DNA from: Afifella marina DSM 2698
GTDB taxonomy: Bacteria > Pseudomonadota > Alphaproteobacteria > Rhizobiales > Afifellaceae
Length of the DNA stretch: 64,000 nt
Direction of reading: 5' to 3'
Assembly (NCBI RefSeq): GCF_900102695.1
Contig: NZ_FMVW01000003.1
Coordinates: forward strand, 347,664 to 411,663
Shown here piece by piece: positions 7,895 through 16,419 of this stretch. The position numbers and the translations under genes were made by a program. Within the stretch, counting starts at the first letter, position 1. Each line of letters starts with the position of its first letter. The notes beneath the pieces are model-generated. The model saw only the letters and a program-made list of their open reading frames with translations, had not been told where the DNA came from and did no database searches.

Positions 7895-9156
7895 CGCCAG
7901 CCATCCCGCTTCAGGCGCCGCAGCCGGTGCTCCAGCGTCTGAAGATTGGTTTCAGCCGATGCCGCACCGGAGAGCGTCTCGTTGACGGCGGTCCAGAACT
8001 CCTTCGACACTTCGTTGTACTGACGTTTCGTGGGTGCGGAGGGACGCGGCACAGCCTTTTCGACGACATCTGCCCATTCGGCGATGATCGGCTGGCGTTC
8101 GGCGATGTCCGGATCGTCATAGAGCGCCGGGATCGTCGGCAGCCGCGCATAGGTGAGTGCCCGCTCCTTCTGCGCTTTGCGGGACGACAGGAAGCGAACG
8201 AGCTCGATCGCTTCTTTCTTGTGCTTGGAATATTTCGACACGGCTAAGTTCCAGCCGCCGAGGCAGGGAGCCGAGCGACTGCCGGGCTCGGCGGGCAGCG
8301 TCGTTACCTCAAACTTGCCTTTGACCGGCGAATCCTCACCGTTCGACAGCGCATAGGCGTAAGGCCAGTTGCGCATGAAGACGGCGTTGCCGGTCTGCCA
8401 GACGCCGCGGGCCTCCTCTTCCTTGTAGGCGAGCACACCGGCGGGGGCGATGTCCCTCACCCAGCCACGCGCCCGCTCCAGCGCCTGGGCGGCCCTCTCG
8501 TTGTTGATGGTGATCTCGCCCTCTGGCGAGACGATCTGCCCGCCGCCGCTAGAGGCGACCCATTCGAGGCCGTTGCAGGTGAGGCCCTCATAAGGGGCAC
8601 CCTGAAAGACGAAGCCGTAGATCTGACCGCTGCCGGCGGCGCGTTCCTTATCCTGGATCACTTTGGCGGTTTCGGTCAGCTCCTCCCAGGTCGCGGGCGG
8701 GTTCCTGCCGTATTTTTCCAGAAGGTCCTTGCGATAGAAGAGCGCCGGGGCATCCGTATACATCGGGAATGCGACGAGCCGCCCCTCGACCGTCTGTGAT
8801 TCGATCACGGAGGGGAAATGGTCGCCGATGACGTCGGCCATGGCGTCGCGCAAATCGACGAACTGATTCGCAAGCTGAGGCGCCCAGATCACGTCGACAC
8901 GGTAGATGTCGATGTCATCGGTGCCAGCCGCCAACCACAAGCGATATTGCCCGAACTGGTCGCTCGTCGAGGCCGGCATCTCGACGATGTCGACCTGGTG
9001 GCCGGTCTCCGCCTCGAATTCCGCAAGCTGCGTGCGCAATTCCTGAATATCGGCACCGACAGAACCCGAGACGATCGAAAGCTCGGCAGCAGAAACCTCG
9101 CTGGAGCCAAGGGTAAATATCGCAGCAACGGCCATCGCCGCGGTGCCAAACCGCAT
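7891..9156 (-). CDS. sugar ABC transporter substrate-binding protein
   Basis: This periplasmic receptor of a sugar importer is 421 residues from the ATG at 9156, which has GGGAGGGG just upstream, and begins with a signal peptide ending near EVSAAELS. The mature domain has the family 1 pattern: FEAETGHQVDIVEMP, IDIYRVDVIWAPQLANQFVDL, FYRKDLLEKYGRNPPATWEEL and FMRNWPYAYAL. The IYRVDVIW segment resembles trehalose/maltose-binding proteins of the ThuE group, which is a hint only. A further in-frame start upstream at 9216 would add 20 residues in front of the signal peptide and is unlikely. It is the first gene of an E-F-G operon. Confidence 0.92.
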   Translation of the reverse strand: MRFGTAAMAVAAIFTLGSSEVSAAELSIVSGSVGADIQELRTQLAEFEAETGHQVDIVEMPASTSDQFGQYRLWLAAGTDDIDIYRVDVIWAPQLANQFVDLRDAMADVIGDHFPSVIESQTVEGRLVAFPMYTDAPALFYRKDLLEKYGRNPPATWEELTETAKVIQDKERAAGSGQIYGFVFQGAPYEGLTCNGLEWVASSGGGQIVSPEGEITINNERAAQALERARGWVRDIAPAGVLAYKEEEARGVWQTGNAVFMRNWPYAYALSNGEDSPVKGKFEVTTLPAEPGSRSAPCLGGWNLAVSKYSKHKKEAIELVRFLSSRKAQKERALTYARLPTIPALYDDPDIAERQPIIAEWADVVEKAVPRPSAPTKRQYNEVSKEFWTAVNETLSGAASAETNLQTLEHRLRRLKRDGWR

Positions 9157-9478
9157 GTTCCCCTCCCATCCGGCCGGTATTTCCCGGCTCTTTCCTGCCT
9201 TGCGTTCAGATCTCAACGATCATGCACAGCGCTGGTTGCGGGAAAGTCTAGCCGGTTACGGCGGCATATTGGGAGTCCCCCTGCAGGAGCACGTGGCCGC
9301 GACTGTATCGATCGCGCGTTTGCTTCCTCCCGGGGGGAGGCGAAAACTGGCCGCGACCAATCGACCGTGATCGTGCCTCCGATGCTCTCCAGGCCGGCCA
9401 CGTCACTCCAATGTCATGTTTTTCTTATGGAATATGGCAACTCTGGTCGATGTCGGCGCGATCGTTTAAGGAAAGCGC
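9157..9478. other. divergent intergenic region between sugar ABC operon and olsB
   Basis: About 320 bases separate the leftward binding-protein gene from the rightward olsB. The right third (about 9400-9470) is AT-richer than its surroundings and precedes AAGGAAAG at the olsB start. I see no convincing operator repeat, no small gene with family features, and no regulator gene for the sugar importer. Short open frames across this stretch on both strands have no recognisable content. Confidence 0.5.
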
Positions 9479-10513
9479 ATGAGATCGAGATTCCCCAGGG
9501 GCAGGGAGGCCATGCAGGGACGGCATCATCTCTCTCCACGACGACTGGTGCGGCGTTTTGCGCCCGGTCTCGGGAGGGCTCGGGGCAGCGGTTTCGTACG
9601 CCCATTCGCAAAACCGGGTCGCGCCCCTTGGCGGGCAGCCCGCCATGTCGGAACGCTCGGAAGGCTCGGAGATCTCGAGGCGCGGCTTGCCCGTTCGCCC
9701 TCTGAGATCCGCCGGTCGCAAGGGCTGCGCTATCATGTCTTCTACGAAGAGATGGCAGCCATTGCCGACGACGAAACCTATCAGCGACGGCGCGACGCCG
9801 ATCCTTACGACCTCATCTGCGACCATCTTCTGGTGCTTGATCACGCCGTCCCGCGGCGACCGTTCCTGCGCTCGAAGCCCGAGATCGTCGGCACCTACCG
9901 GCTGTTGCGGCAGGAAATTGCTGAAATCAACGGCGGCTTCTACTCGGCCGGGGAATACGATGTCGGATCGCTCGTCGCGCGTTATCCGCATCTGCGCTTT
10001 CTGGAGCTCGGCCGCTCCTGCGTGCTGAAGCCTTACCGCGACAAACGGACGGTGGAACTCCTGTGGCACGGCATCTGGAGCTACGTCTTGATGCACGGCA
10101 TGGACGTGATGATCGGTTGTGCCAGCATTCCAGGCACCGATCCCGACAAGCTCGCCCTGCCTTTGAGCTTTCTCCATCACAACGCGCTGGCGCCCGAAGA
10201 GTGGCGGGTGCGCGCGGTCGATGAGCGTTACGTCGACATGAACCGCATGGCGGCCGAAGAGATCGACGCCAAGGCGGCGCTTCGCCAGCTTCCGCCGCTG
10301 ATCAAAGGGTATCTCCGCCTTGGCGGCTATGTCGGTGAAGGGGCCGTCGTCGACTATCAGTTCGGCACGACGGATATCCTGGTCATTCTGCCGGTCAGCG
10401 CGCTCAATCCGCGCTATGTGGACCATTTCGGCAATGATGCGAGCCGGTTCGCGGCGCCTGCCCCGCCGTCCGGACGCCGGCTATTTGGGCCGCGGCGGCG
10501 CAATCTGACATAA
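9479..10513 (+). CDS. olsB: L-ornithine N-alpha-acyltransferase OlsB
   Basis: OlsB transfers a 3-hydroxyacyl group from acyl carrier protein to ornithine, giving lyso-ornithine lipid, a phosphorus-free membrane lipid precursor. The 344-residue protein has the GNAT-like OlsB/hemolysin-related core: LRYHVFYEEMAAIADD, YDLICDHLLVLD, VGTYRLLRQ, FLELGRSCVLKPYRDKRTVELLWHGIWSY and the later LLKGYLRLGG-like segment. Its first 80 residues are Arg-rich and longer than in typical family members of about 300 residues, so a start downstream is possible, although the ATG at 9479 has AGGAA at good spacing. The OlsA O-acyltransferase gene is not adjacent. The last 100 bases overlap the convergent smr gene. 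Confidence 0.88.
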   Translation: MRSRFPRGREAMQGRHHLSPRRLVRRFAPGLGRARGSGFVRPFAKPGRAPWRAARHVGTLGRLGDLEARLARSPSEIRRSQGLRYHVFYEEMAAIADDETYQRRRDADPYDLICDHLLVLDHAVPRRPFLRSKPEIVGTYRLLRQEIAEINGGFYSAGEYDVGSLVARYPHLRFLELGRSCVLKPYRDKRTVELLWHGIWSYVLMHGMDVMIGCASIPGTDPDKLALPLSFLHHNALAPEEWRVRAVDERYVDMNRMAAEEIDAKAALRQLPPLIKGYLRLGGYVGEGAVVDYQFGTTDILVILPVSALNPRYVDHFGNDASRFAAPAPPSGRRLFGPRRRNLT

Positions 10514-11055
10514 AGCGCCCCGTCGCCTCCGTGATGACGGGAGGCGTGCTCATAAGCGACGACGAGCTCGCGGAACGCGGGCTCCGCGAGCCATCGCGGC
10601 ACCATCGTTTTCAACACCCCTTCGCCTTCCGAGCGGCCCTTGCCGGTGATGACGAGGACCAGGACATGGCCACGCGCCTGCGCGCCGCCCAGAAAAGCCA
10701 GGAGGCGATCATGGGCGCGTTGCTGGGTCATGCCATGCAGGTCGATGCGCGCGTCGGGCTCAAGGCGGCCGCGCAGGAGACGGCGCTTCAGCCGGGGCTC
10801 AAGCGCTGCGGCGGCGCGCGGTGCGGTGCGGGGTTTCGGTTGTGGAGAAAAGACAGCGTCGACGGGCAATGGAGCTGGGCTGCGCTTTCCGGCGGTGAGG
10901 GCGGAGGCGCTCGTCTGGGGCGACGCATCACCCTGCGGCGTCGCTGCCTGAGCGGCGAGTTCGTCGCGGAGCGAGCGGCTTTTTAAGGGCCGCACGGTGC
11001 GTCGCACCTTATCCCAGAGTGCCTTGTCTTCAGGTGACAGCTGTTTGCGGGCCAT
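10414..11055 (-). CDS. Smr-domain protein
   Basis: The 213-residue protein starts MARKQLSPEDKALWDKVRRTVRPL, typical of the alphaproteobacterial Smr/MutS2-associated family, and has a long Ala/Pro-rich linker followed by the Smr domain (RIDLHGMTQQRAHDRLLAFL, VLVITGKGRSEGEGVLKTMVPRWL and the GDGALYVRLRR end). Smr domains act as nucleases or nucleic-acid-binding modules. The DLHGM and GKG motifs expected for the domain are intact. Its ATG follows the mltA stop by one base. The domain ends at about residue 187, and the remaining 26 residues are encoded antisense to the end of olsB. Confidence 0.9.
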   Translation of the reverse strand: MARKQLSPEDKALWDKVRRTVRPLKSRSLRDELAAQAATPQGDASPQTSASALTAGKRSPAPLPVDAVFSPQPKPRTAPRAAAALEPRLKRRLLRGRLEPDARIDLHGMTQQRAHDRLLAFLGGAQARGHVLVLVITGKGRSEGEGVLKTMVPRWLAEPAFRELVVAYEHASRHHGGDGALYVRLRRRGPNSRRPDGGAGAANRLASLPKWST

Positions 11056-11056
11056 C

Positions 11057-12127
11057 TCAGGCGCACGCTTTCGGGAGAAGCGGAAGCAGGACGCCGCGAT
11101 GCCGGATCTCACCCGCCGCGGCTCCGGCGTCCTCCCCGGAGCCTGCAAATATATCGGCGCGCCCGGCACCCTTGATCGCCGAGCCCACATCCTGCGCGAC
11201 CATCAGGCGGCGAAACGCGCCGGGCCCGAAACCCGGAAGGGGTGGCGCGGTGACGAACACCGGCAGGTGGAGGGGGGAGAAGGCCGGGTCGACGGCGAGG
11301 CTTCGGCCGGCGCTGAGCGGGACACCCGCTGCGCCCAAAGGCCCCGCCTCGGAAGCGAGATCGACGACCTCTTTGAAAAAGATAAAGGATCGGTTTTCGG
11401 CCATGAGCCGGCGGCCGGCCTCGCGGTGCGCCTTGAGCCAATGTTCGAGACCGGCTTTGCCGGCCTCCGCTTTTTCCAGATAGCCGCGCTCGACGGCGAG
11501 GCGCCCGATGGAAGTGTAAGCGTGGCCCGATTTTCCGGCAAAGCCGATGCGCATATGCCGGCCATCACCGAAAGAAAGGCGCGCCGAGCCTTGGACATGG
11601 ATGAAGAAGAGATCGACGGGATCGGCCACGTAGGCGAGTTCCAAGCCACGATCCGCCAAGGCACCAGCTTCGATCGCCGCGCGGTTGGGGCAAAGCGGGG
11701 GCTGATCGGTGATCTCGGTTTGGACGGCCTCCTCGGGTGGCCCATAGATCGGCACGCTGAACGCCTCGGAAGGCTCGCGCCGGGCTTCGATCACCGGTTC
11801 ATAATAACCTGTGAGGAGGCCCTCGGAAGTCGCGGGCGCCGGCACGAAATAGGTCTCGAAGAAACGGCAAGCCTCTGCGGATGACGGCTCGACCGGGAGA
11901 CGCAGCGCCGCGGCAGCGGGCGCTTTCAGATCGGGAAAACTGTCAGGCGAAAGCGTGTCCTCAGCGAGGAGCCTTTCGGCCGATTTGCGGAAGACCCGAA
12001 AGGCGGCGCGATGGTCGTCCTCGTGCCAGCCCGGAAGGGATTCGAGAGACAACGACCAACGCTCGTCCGCGTCGGAGACGGACGAGGTCAGAGTTGTGAT
12101 GGGCGAGGTCGGGGCATCTCCAGCCAC
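11057..12127 (-). CDS. mltA: MltA-type lytic murein transglycosylase
   Basis: MltA cleaves glycan strands of peptidoglycan with formation of 1,6-anhydromuramic ends. The 356-residue protein contains the MltA beta-barrel domain (RFFETYFVPAP, GLLTGYYEPVIEARR) and the C-terminal 3D domain with AQDVGSAIKGAGRADIFAGSG, whose Asp in AQD is the presumed catalytic acid. The GTG at 12127 is the only start giving full length, nine bases after the Tim44-like stop, and has no clear ribosome-binding site. I see no signal peptide or lipobox from this start, unlike the E. coli outer-membrane lipoprotein. Coupled downstream to the Smr gene. Confidence 0.9.
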   Translation of the reverse strand: MAGDAPTSPITTLTSSVSDADERWSLSLESLPGWHEDDHRAAFRVFRKSAERLLAEDTLSPDSFPDLKAPAAAALRLPVEPSSAEACRFFETYFVPAPATSEGLLTGYYEPVIEARREPSEAFSVPIYGPPEEAVQTEITDQPPLCPNRAAIEAGALADRGLELAYVADPVDLFFIHVQGSARLSFGDGRHMRIGFAGKSGHAYTSIGRLAVERGYLEKAEAGKAGLEHWLKAHREAGRRLMAENRSFIFFKEVVDLASEAGPLGAAGVPLSAGRSLAVDPAFSPLHLPVFVTAPPLPGFGPGAFRRLMVAQDVGSAIKGAGRADIFAGSGEDAGAAAGEIRHRGVLLPLLPKACA

Positions 12128-12136
12128 CGGCGGTGC

Positions 12137-12844
12137 TCAGCTGGAGCCGGTTGCGACCAGCTCCCAATTGGGATCGCGGCTCGTCGTGGCACGGGCGAAG
12201 GTCCAGACTTCGTCGGGCTTCTGAACGGTGTTGGGATCGCCCTCGATGACGCGGCCCTCATCGTCATAGGTGACGGATACGATCTCGGATTTGAAGCGGA
12301 CGGAGACACGCGCGACCTTGTCTTCCAGCTCCGCCTCCGTGAGCTTTGCACTCTCGAAGCCGACAAAGCTCGTCTCGAGCCTCTCGCCACGCTGCTCCCG
12401 CTCGCTCATGGCGGTCGCGAAGCTCTCGTACACATCGTTGGAGAGGAGGGACCGCAAGGTGGTTCGATCGCCCGCGGCGAAGGCCTGCACGACCATCTCG
12501 TAAGCGGATTTGGCGCCTTCCAGGAAGGAATCTGGCTCGAAGGCGGGATCCGCGCGGCTAATCGCCACAAGCCCGTCATAAAGCGGCGTATCGGGCTTGG
12601 CATGGCGCTTCAGAGCGCTCCAATCGGGGGCGCTCGGCATTTCCCGCTCGGGCGCCTGACCGGGACGCGGCAGGGTCACGACGTTCTCAGCGCTATGACG
12701 GGCCGCGACAGGCGGTTTGCGGCCGTTCTCATAGGGCGAGGGTTCGCTGCCGGTGCGACGGCCCAGGACGCTGCCGAGCCGCATAAAAATGACGACCGCG
12801 ATCACCAGGAAGATCAGAGAATAAATGTCGAAAAAGCCGCTCAT
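12137..12844 (-). CDS. Tim44-domain membrane protein
   Basis: The 235-residue protein has one N-terminal transmembrane segment (FFDIYSLIFLVIAVVIFMRLGSVLGRRTG) and a C-terminal Tim44-like domain (FLEGAKSAYEMVVQAFAAGDRTTLRSLLSNDVYESF and SVRFKSEIVSVTYDDEGRVIEGD). Homologous proteins (TimA) occur in Caulobacter and other alphaproteobacteria next to fxsA and mltA, and are ancestral to the mitochondrial import motor subunit Tim44; their bacterial role is not well defined. The ATG at 12844 begins MSGFFDIY as in relatives. It is divergent from fxsA and leads the tim44-mltA-smr operon. Confidence 0.9.
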   Translation of the reverse strand: MSGFFDIYSLIFLVIAVVIFMRLGSVLGRRTGSEPSPYENGRKPPVAARHSAENVVTLPRPGQAPEREMPSAPDWSALKRHAKPDTPLYDGLVAISRADPAFEPDSFLEGAKSAYEMVVQAFAAGDRTTLRSLLSNDVYESFATAMSEREQRGERLETSFVGFESAKLTEAELEDKVARVSVRFKSEIVSVTYDDEGRVIEGDPNTVQKPDEVWTFARATTSRDPNWELVATGSS

Positions 12845-12985
12845 GCCGATATCGTGCACGCTCCCTACGGGCGTTCGCTTTCTTCCCCGGCAATGTAAGC
12901 ACGATCCCGGCCGAGTCCAGCAGGTCGCAGGAAAGTCTTTAAAAAACCGGCCGAGACACCATATCGCAGGATCAGGATTGAACCC

Positions 12986-13474
12986 ATGCCAATTTTCCTT
13001 CTCCTCCTCCTTATCCCGCTGATCGAGGTCGGCACGTTCGTCGTTGTCGGGCAGTATATCGGCCTCGCCCCGACGCTGCTTTTGACGCTGCTGACGGCGA
13101 TCCTCGGCACGGCGCTTCTGCGCCATCAGGGGCTCAGGACCATTTTGCGCATCCGTAGTGATCTGGAATCCGGGCGCATGCCGGCGCGCAACCTTGCCGA
13201 CGGGGCTCTGATCGCCGTTGCCGGGGTGATGCTCCTGACGCCTGGCTTCGTCACCGACACGCTCGGATTTCTGCTTTTCGTGCCCGCTGTGCGCGGGCGC
13301 ATCTGGCAGTTCGTCCTGTCGCGGGTCGATCTCCGCGTGGTCGGCACCCAGAGTTACGGTTCGTCGAGCTATCAGTCGACGCGGCGCGGCCCCGATGGGG
13401 AGACCGTCGTCGACCTGGATGAGGGCGAGTTCGAGGTGCACGAGATCGATCCGGATCGGAACCGCCCTCGCTGA
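12986..13474 (+). CDS. fxsA: FxsA family membrane protein
   Basis: FxsA is a cytoplasmic-membrane protein whose overproduction in E. coli relieves exclusion of phage T7 by the F plasmid; its normal role is unknown. The 162-residue product shows the family pattern: a hydrophobic N terminus IFLLLLLIPLIEVGTFVVVGQYIGLAPTLLLTLLTAILG, the ALLRHQGLRT turn, and a second hydrophobic hairpin AVAGVMLLTPGFVTDTLGFLLFVP, followed by a polar tail. It is transcribed away from the Tim44-like gene, with 141 bases between them that should hold both promoters. This pairing with tim44/secB/dnaQ is common in the order. Confidence 0.9.
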   Translation: MPIFLLLLLIPLIEVGTFVVVGQYIGLAPTLLLTLLTAILGTALLRHQGLRTILRIRSDLESGRMPARNLADGALIAVAGVMLLTPGFVTDTLGFLLFVPAVRGRIWQFVLSRVDLRVVGTQSYGSSSYQSTRRGPDGETVVDLDEGEFEVHEIDPDRNRPR

Positions 13475-13663
13475 AGGACGCGCGAGCTATCTGGTCCGGT
13501 CGGCAGAGATCGGACGAGGCGCAGACGAAAAATGCGCAGCAGCCCGGGAAAGTCGCCTCAAGGGTGCAATAGAGGGCGATCGCGGGCGGTGCGCGGTTGT
13601 GGCTCACCGCACCGCATGCTAGGCGCGGGCAACTGTTCCCAATGACAGCTTTGGAAAGACGAT

Positions 13664-14176
13664 ATGGTCAATAATGCCAGCAATGGCGGCGAGCAGGCCG
13701 CCGGCACGGATGCGAAGAGCCAGGCATCGGCGCAAGGGCCGGGAATTCATGTGCTCGGCCAGTACATCAAAGACCTTTCTTTCGAAAATCCCAGTGCGCC
13801 GAACTCGTTGAGGCCCGCAAGCGCCAATCCGTCGCTCGACGTCAACGTCAACGTGAACGCGCGTCCGATCGCCGACGGTCAGTTCGAAGTCGAGCTGAAG
13901 CTTGATGCGAAAGCAAGCCGCGGAGACGAGACGCTCTTCATCACCGAAGTCGTCTATGCGGGCCTTTTCCAGATCCGCAACGTTCCGCAGGAGCATCTTC
14001 ATCCGATCATCCTGATCGAATGCCCGCGTCTGCTCTTCCCGTTCGCGCGCCAGATCCTCGCCGACGCGACGCGCCAGGGCGGTTTCCCGCCGTTGATGAT
14101 CGATCCGGTGGATTTCGCCGCGCTTTATCGCCAGCGGGCCGCGCAGGCTCAGGCGGACGCACCGACCACGGCCTGA
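13664..14176 (+). CDS. secB: protein-export chaperone SecB
   Basis: SecB is a cytosolic tetrameric chaperone that keeps precursor proteins unfolded and delivers them to SecA. The 170-residue protein has the conserved blocks [13 protein letters not shown], the beta-rich [11 protein letters not shown] with acidic residues, [53 protein letters not shown] polar N-terminal extension of about 25 residues precedes the core, as in other alphaproteobacteria. GGAAAG precedes the ATG. The last 28 bases overlap the convergent dnaQ gene. Confidence 0.96.
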   Translation: MVNNASNGGEQAAGTDAKSQASAQGPGIHVLGQYIKDLSFENPSAPNSLRPASANPSLDVNVNVNARPIADGQFEVELKLDAKASRGDETLFITEVVYAGLFQIRNVPQEHLHPIILIECPRLLFPFARQILADATRQGGFPPLMIDPVDFAALYRQRAAQAQADAPTTA

Positions 14177-14895
14177 GGCTTCAGAGAGACGCGCTCTTCG
14201 TCGTCCTTCCAGACGTTCAGCCAGAGCGCGTCCTCACCCATTTCGGCTTCCACGAAGGCGCGGTGTGCCGCGCGCATCTCCTCGCTCAACCGCGACGGCA
14301 AGGCGCGTGGCCGCGGTCCGACTTGCCGGAGTGTGCCCGTGTTCGAGGCACCTTCTGAGAAACTGCCAAGCGCGAGCAGCGCCTGACGCCCCCCCTGCAA
14401 TTCGACATAGACTTCGGCGAGGATCTCCGCATCGAGGAGCGCTCCGTGTTTGGTGCGCTTGGAATTATCGATGCCGTAGCGGGCGCAGAGCGCATCGAGA
14501 GAGTTCATCCCGCCCGGATGTCTGCGCCGTGCCAGCATGAGGGTGTCGACGAAGCGCTCGTCCGGAATGACGGAATAGCCGGCCTTCGAAAGCTCCATGT
14601 TGATGAAGCCGCGGTCGAAGGACGCGTTGTGCGCGACGAGCGGTGCATCGCCAACGAACTCCAGGAAGTCACCCACGCATTCGAGGAACGCCGGCTTGTC
14701 GCGCAAAAATTCCTCGGTCAGGCCGTGCACGGCGACCGCGTCGGGGCTGATCGCGCATCCCGGGTTGATATAGGCGTGATAGAAGCGACCGGTGGCGATC
14801 CGATTGATGATCTCCACGCAGCCGATCTCGATCAGCCTGTCACCCTTGAGAGCGTCGAGGCCAGTGGTTTCCGTATCGAAGACGATTTCCCGCAT
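14149..14895 (-). CDS. dnaQ: DNA polymerase III epsilon subunit (3'-5' exonuclease)
   Basis: DnaQ is the proofreading exonuclease of the replicative polymerase core. The 248-residue protein carries the DEDDh motifs in order: Exo [10 protein letters not shown] at residue 6, Exo [15 protein letters not shown] near residue 90, and Exo III with His and Asp in [18 protein letters not shown] near residue 160. A C-terminal segment after the exonuclease domain would contact the polymerase alpha subunit. It reads leftward, ending inside the 3' end of secB, and lies upstream of no other gene; coaE ends 105 bases away. Family assignment is secure. Confidence 0.96.
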   Translation of the reverse strand: MREIVFDTETTGLDALKGDRLIEIGCVEIINRIATGRFYHAYINPGCAISPDAVAVHGLTEEFLRDKPAFLECVGDFLEFVGDAPLVAHNASFDRGFINMELSKAGYSVIPDERFVDTLMLARRRHPGGMNSLDALCARYGIDNSKRTKHGALLDAEILAEVYVELQGGRQALLALGSFSEGASNTGTLRQVGPRPRALPSRLSEEMRAAHRAFVEAEMGEDALWLNVWKDDEERVSLKPQAVVGASA

Positions 14896-15000
14896 GGCGT
14901 GATCATGGATTTCGGTTCGCTCAGATACAACCGATCTGAACGCGAAAAGCGGCTTTTCCCTGACTGATCCCTGACTGATTCCCGCGGGTCCGGCGCGGGC

Positions 15001-15588
15001 TCAGATCAGTGCGGATGTCGCCCGCAGGATCGTCTCGACGTCGCGCTCGGCCGCCTCAAACCCAAATCCGGTGTCGATGATGAAGTGGGCGTGGCGCCGT
15101 TTGTCGGCGTCCGGCACCTGCCGGGCCAGAAGCTTCTCGAAAAGCTCCTCCGTCATGCCACGGCGGGCGAGCACCCGTTCGCGCTGCGTTTCCGGCGAGG
15201 TCGTCACGACCACGACGCAATCCATCCATTGCTCGGCGCCGGTTTCAAACAGAAGGGGGATATCGAGGACGACGATCGGAGCACCGTCGCGCGCTGCCTG
15301 TTCGCCGAATTCGACCGTTTTCGCGCGCACCAGAGGGTGGACGATCTTCTCCAGACGGGCGAGCTGGTCGATGTCGCCGGCAAGGGCCGCGCCGAGCTTC
15401 TTTCGATCGACTTCGCCATCTGCCGTGACCCCCGGAAAGGCCTGTTCGATCGGCTCGACGGCAGCGCCCCGATAGAGGTCGTGCACGGCGCGATCGGAAT
15501 CGTGCACGGCAATCCCACGGCGTCGGAACATCGCCGCTGTCGTCGACTTCCCCATAGCCATGGAGCCAGTGAGTCCTATTACGAACAT
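15001..15588 (-). CDS. coaE: dephospho-CoA kinase
   Basis: CoaE phosphorylates the 3' hydroxyl of dephospho-CoA, the last step of coenzyme A synthesis. The 195-residue P-loop kinase has GLTGSMAMGKSTTAAMF at residue 5, DSDRAVHDLY for the substrate site, VLDIPLLFETG and the lid-region segment ETQRERVLARRGMTEE. Its ATG lies 10 bases inside the end of aroE, so it is the final gene of the ppsR-maf-aroE-coaE operon, an arrangement conserved next to the origin in this group. Confidence 0.96.
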   Translation of the reverse strand: MFVIGLTGSMAMGKSTTAAMFRRRGIAVHDSDRAVHDLYRGAAVEPIEQAFPGVTADGEVDRKKLGAALAGDIDQLARLEKIVHPLVRAKTVEFGEQAARDGAPIVVLDIPLLFETGAEQWMDCVVVVTTSPETQRERVLARRGMTEELFEKLLARQVPDADKRRHAHFIIDTGFGFEAAERDVETILRATSALI

Positions 15589-16418
15589 GAGTCTCTTTCG
15601 ATTAGATCGGCGACAACGATGTCCCGCAACGCCGCGTCCACGACGGGGCGGACACCGAACCAGCGCTCAAATCCGGGCACGGCCTGATGCAACAGCATTC
15701 CGAGGCCATCGACCGTGGTCAAACCGGCCGAAGCGGCGCCGCGAAGGAACGGTGTTTGAAGCGGCACATAGGTGAGATCGGTGACGATGGCGGAGTCCTT
15801 TGCGCCGTCCCACGGAACCGAGAGCTCGGCGCCGGCGAGCCCCGCCGAAGTTGCGTTGATCACTAAATCTGCAGAGGAGAGTCGTGACGCGAGAGCGTCG
15901 AGCCCAAAGGCTCGGACCTTGCCAGGAAAGCGCTCCGCAACCTCGCGGGCACGGGCTTCCGTACGGTTCAGGAGTTCGATCCTCTCCACGCCGCCTTGCA
16001 CGAGGGCATCGATGACGGCCCGGCTCGCGCCGCCCGCGCCGACAATCAGCGCGCATTCGGTCTTTTCAGACCACGCTGGCACTACCTGATCGAGAGAGGC
16101 GAGGAAGCCAATCCCATCGGTGTTGTCGGCCACAAGGAGCCCGTCTTCGAGCCAAAGCGTGTTGGCGACACCCAGGCGTTCCGCTGCAGCGCAGCATATC
16201 GATGCTGCAGCACAGGCGACCTCTTTGTGCGGCACGGTAACATTTGCGCCGACATATCCGGAAGCAGCGAAGCCGCCATAGAACGATGCGGCCTCCTGCA
16301 CTGGCACTGCGCGTAAACTATAGTCGCCTTCAATATTATAGCGCTTGAGCCAGAAGCCATGGATCAGGGGCGAACGCGAATGTGAAACGGGCCAACCCGT
16401 CACGCAGGCGCGCAGCAT
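15579..16418 (-). CDS. aroE: shikimate dehydrogenase
   Basis: AroE reduces 3-dehydroshikimate to shikimate with NADPH in aromatic amino acid synthesis. The 279-residue protein shows GWPVSHSRSPLIHGFWL at the N terminus (shikimate-binding Ser residues), the catalytic Lys in NVTVPHKE, the Asp in ADNTDGIGF, and the NADP loop VGAGGASRAVIDAL with LLNRTEARA. The ATG at 16418 lies one base after the maf stop (TGA-T-ATG). Longer readings reaching 16514 lie inside maf and are rejected. Confidence 0.96.
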   Translation of the reverse strand: MLRACVTGWPVSHSRSPLIHGFWLKRYNIEGDYSLRAVPVQEAASFYGGFAASGYVGANVTVPHKEVACAAASICCAAAERLGVANTLWLEDGLLVADNTDGIGFLASLDQVVPAWSEKTECALIVGAGGASRAVIDALVQGGVERIELLNRTEARAREVAERFPGKVRAFGLDALASRLSSADLVINATSAGLAGAELSVPWDGAKDSAIVTDLTYVPLQTPFLRGAASAGLTTVDGLGMLLHQAVPGFERWFGVRPVVDAALRDIVVADLIERDSCS

Positions 16419-16419
16419 A

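Noticed and set aside
10531..10986. Plus-strand frames opposite the smr gene
   Set aside because: Shadows of the Smr protein; no start signal or domain.
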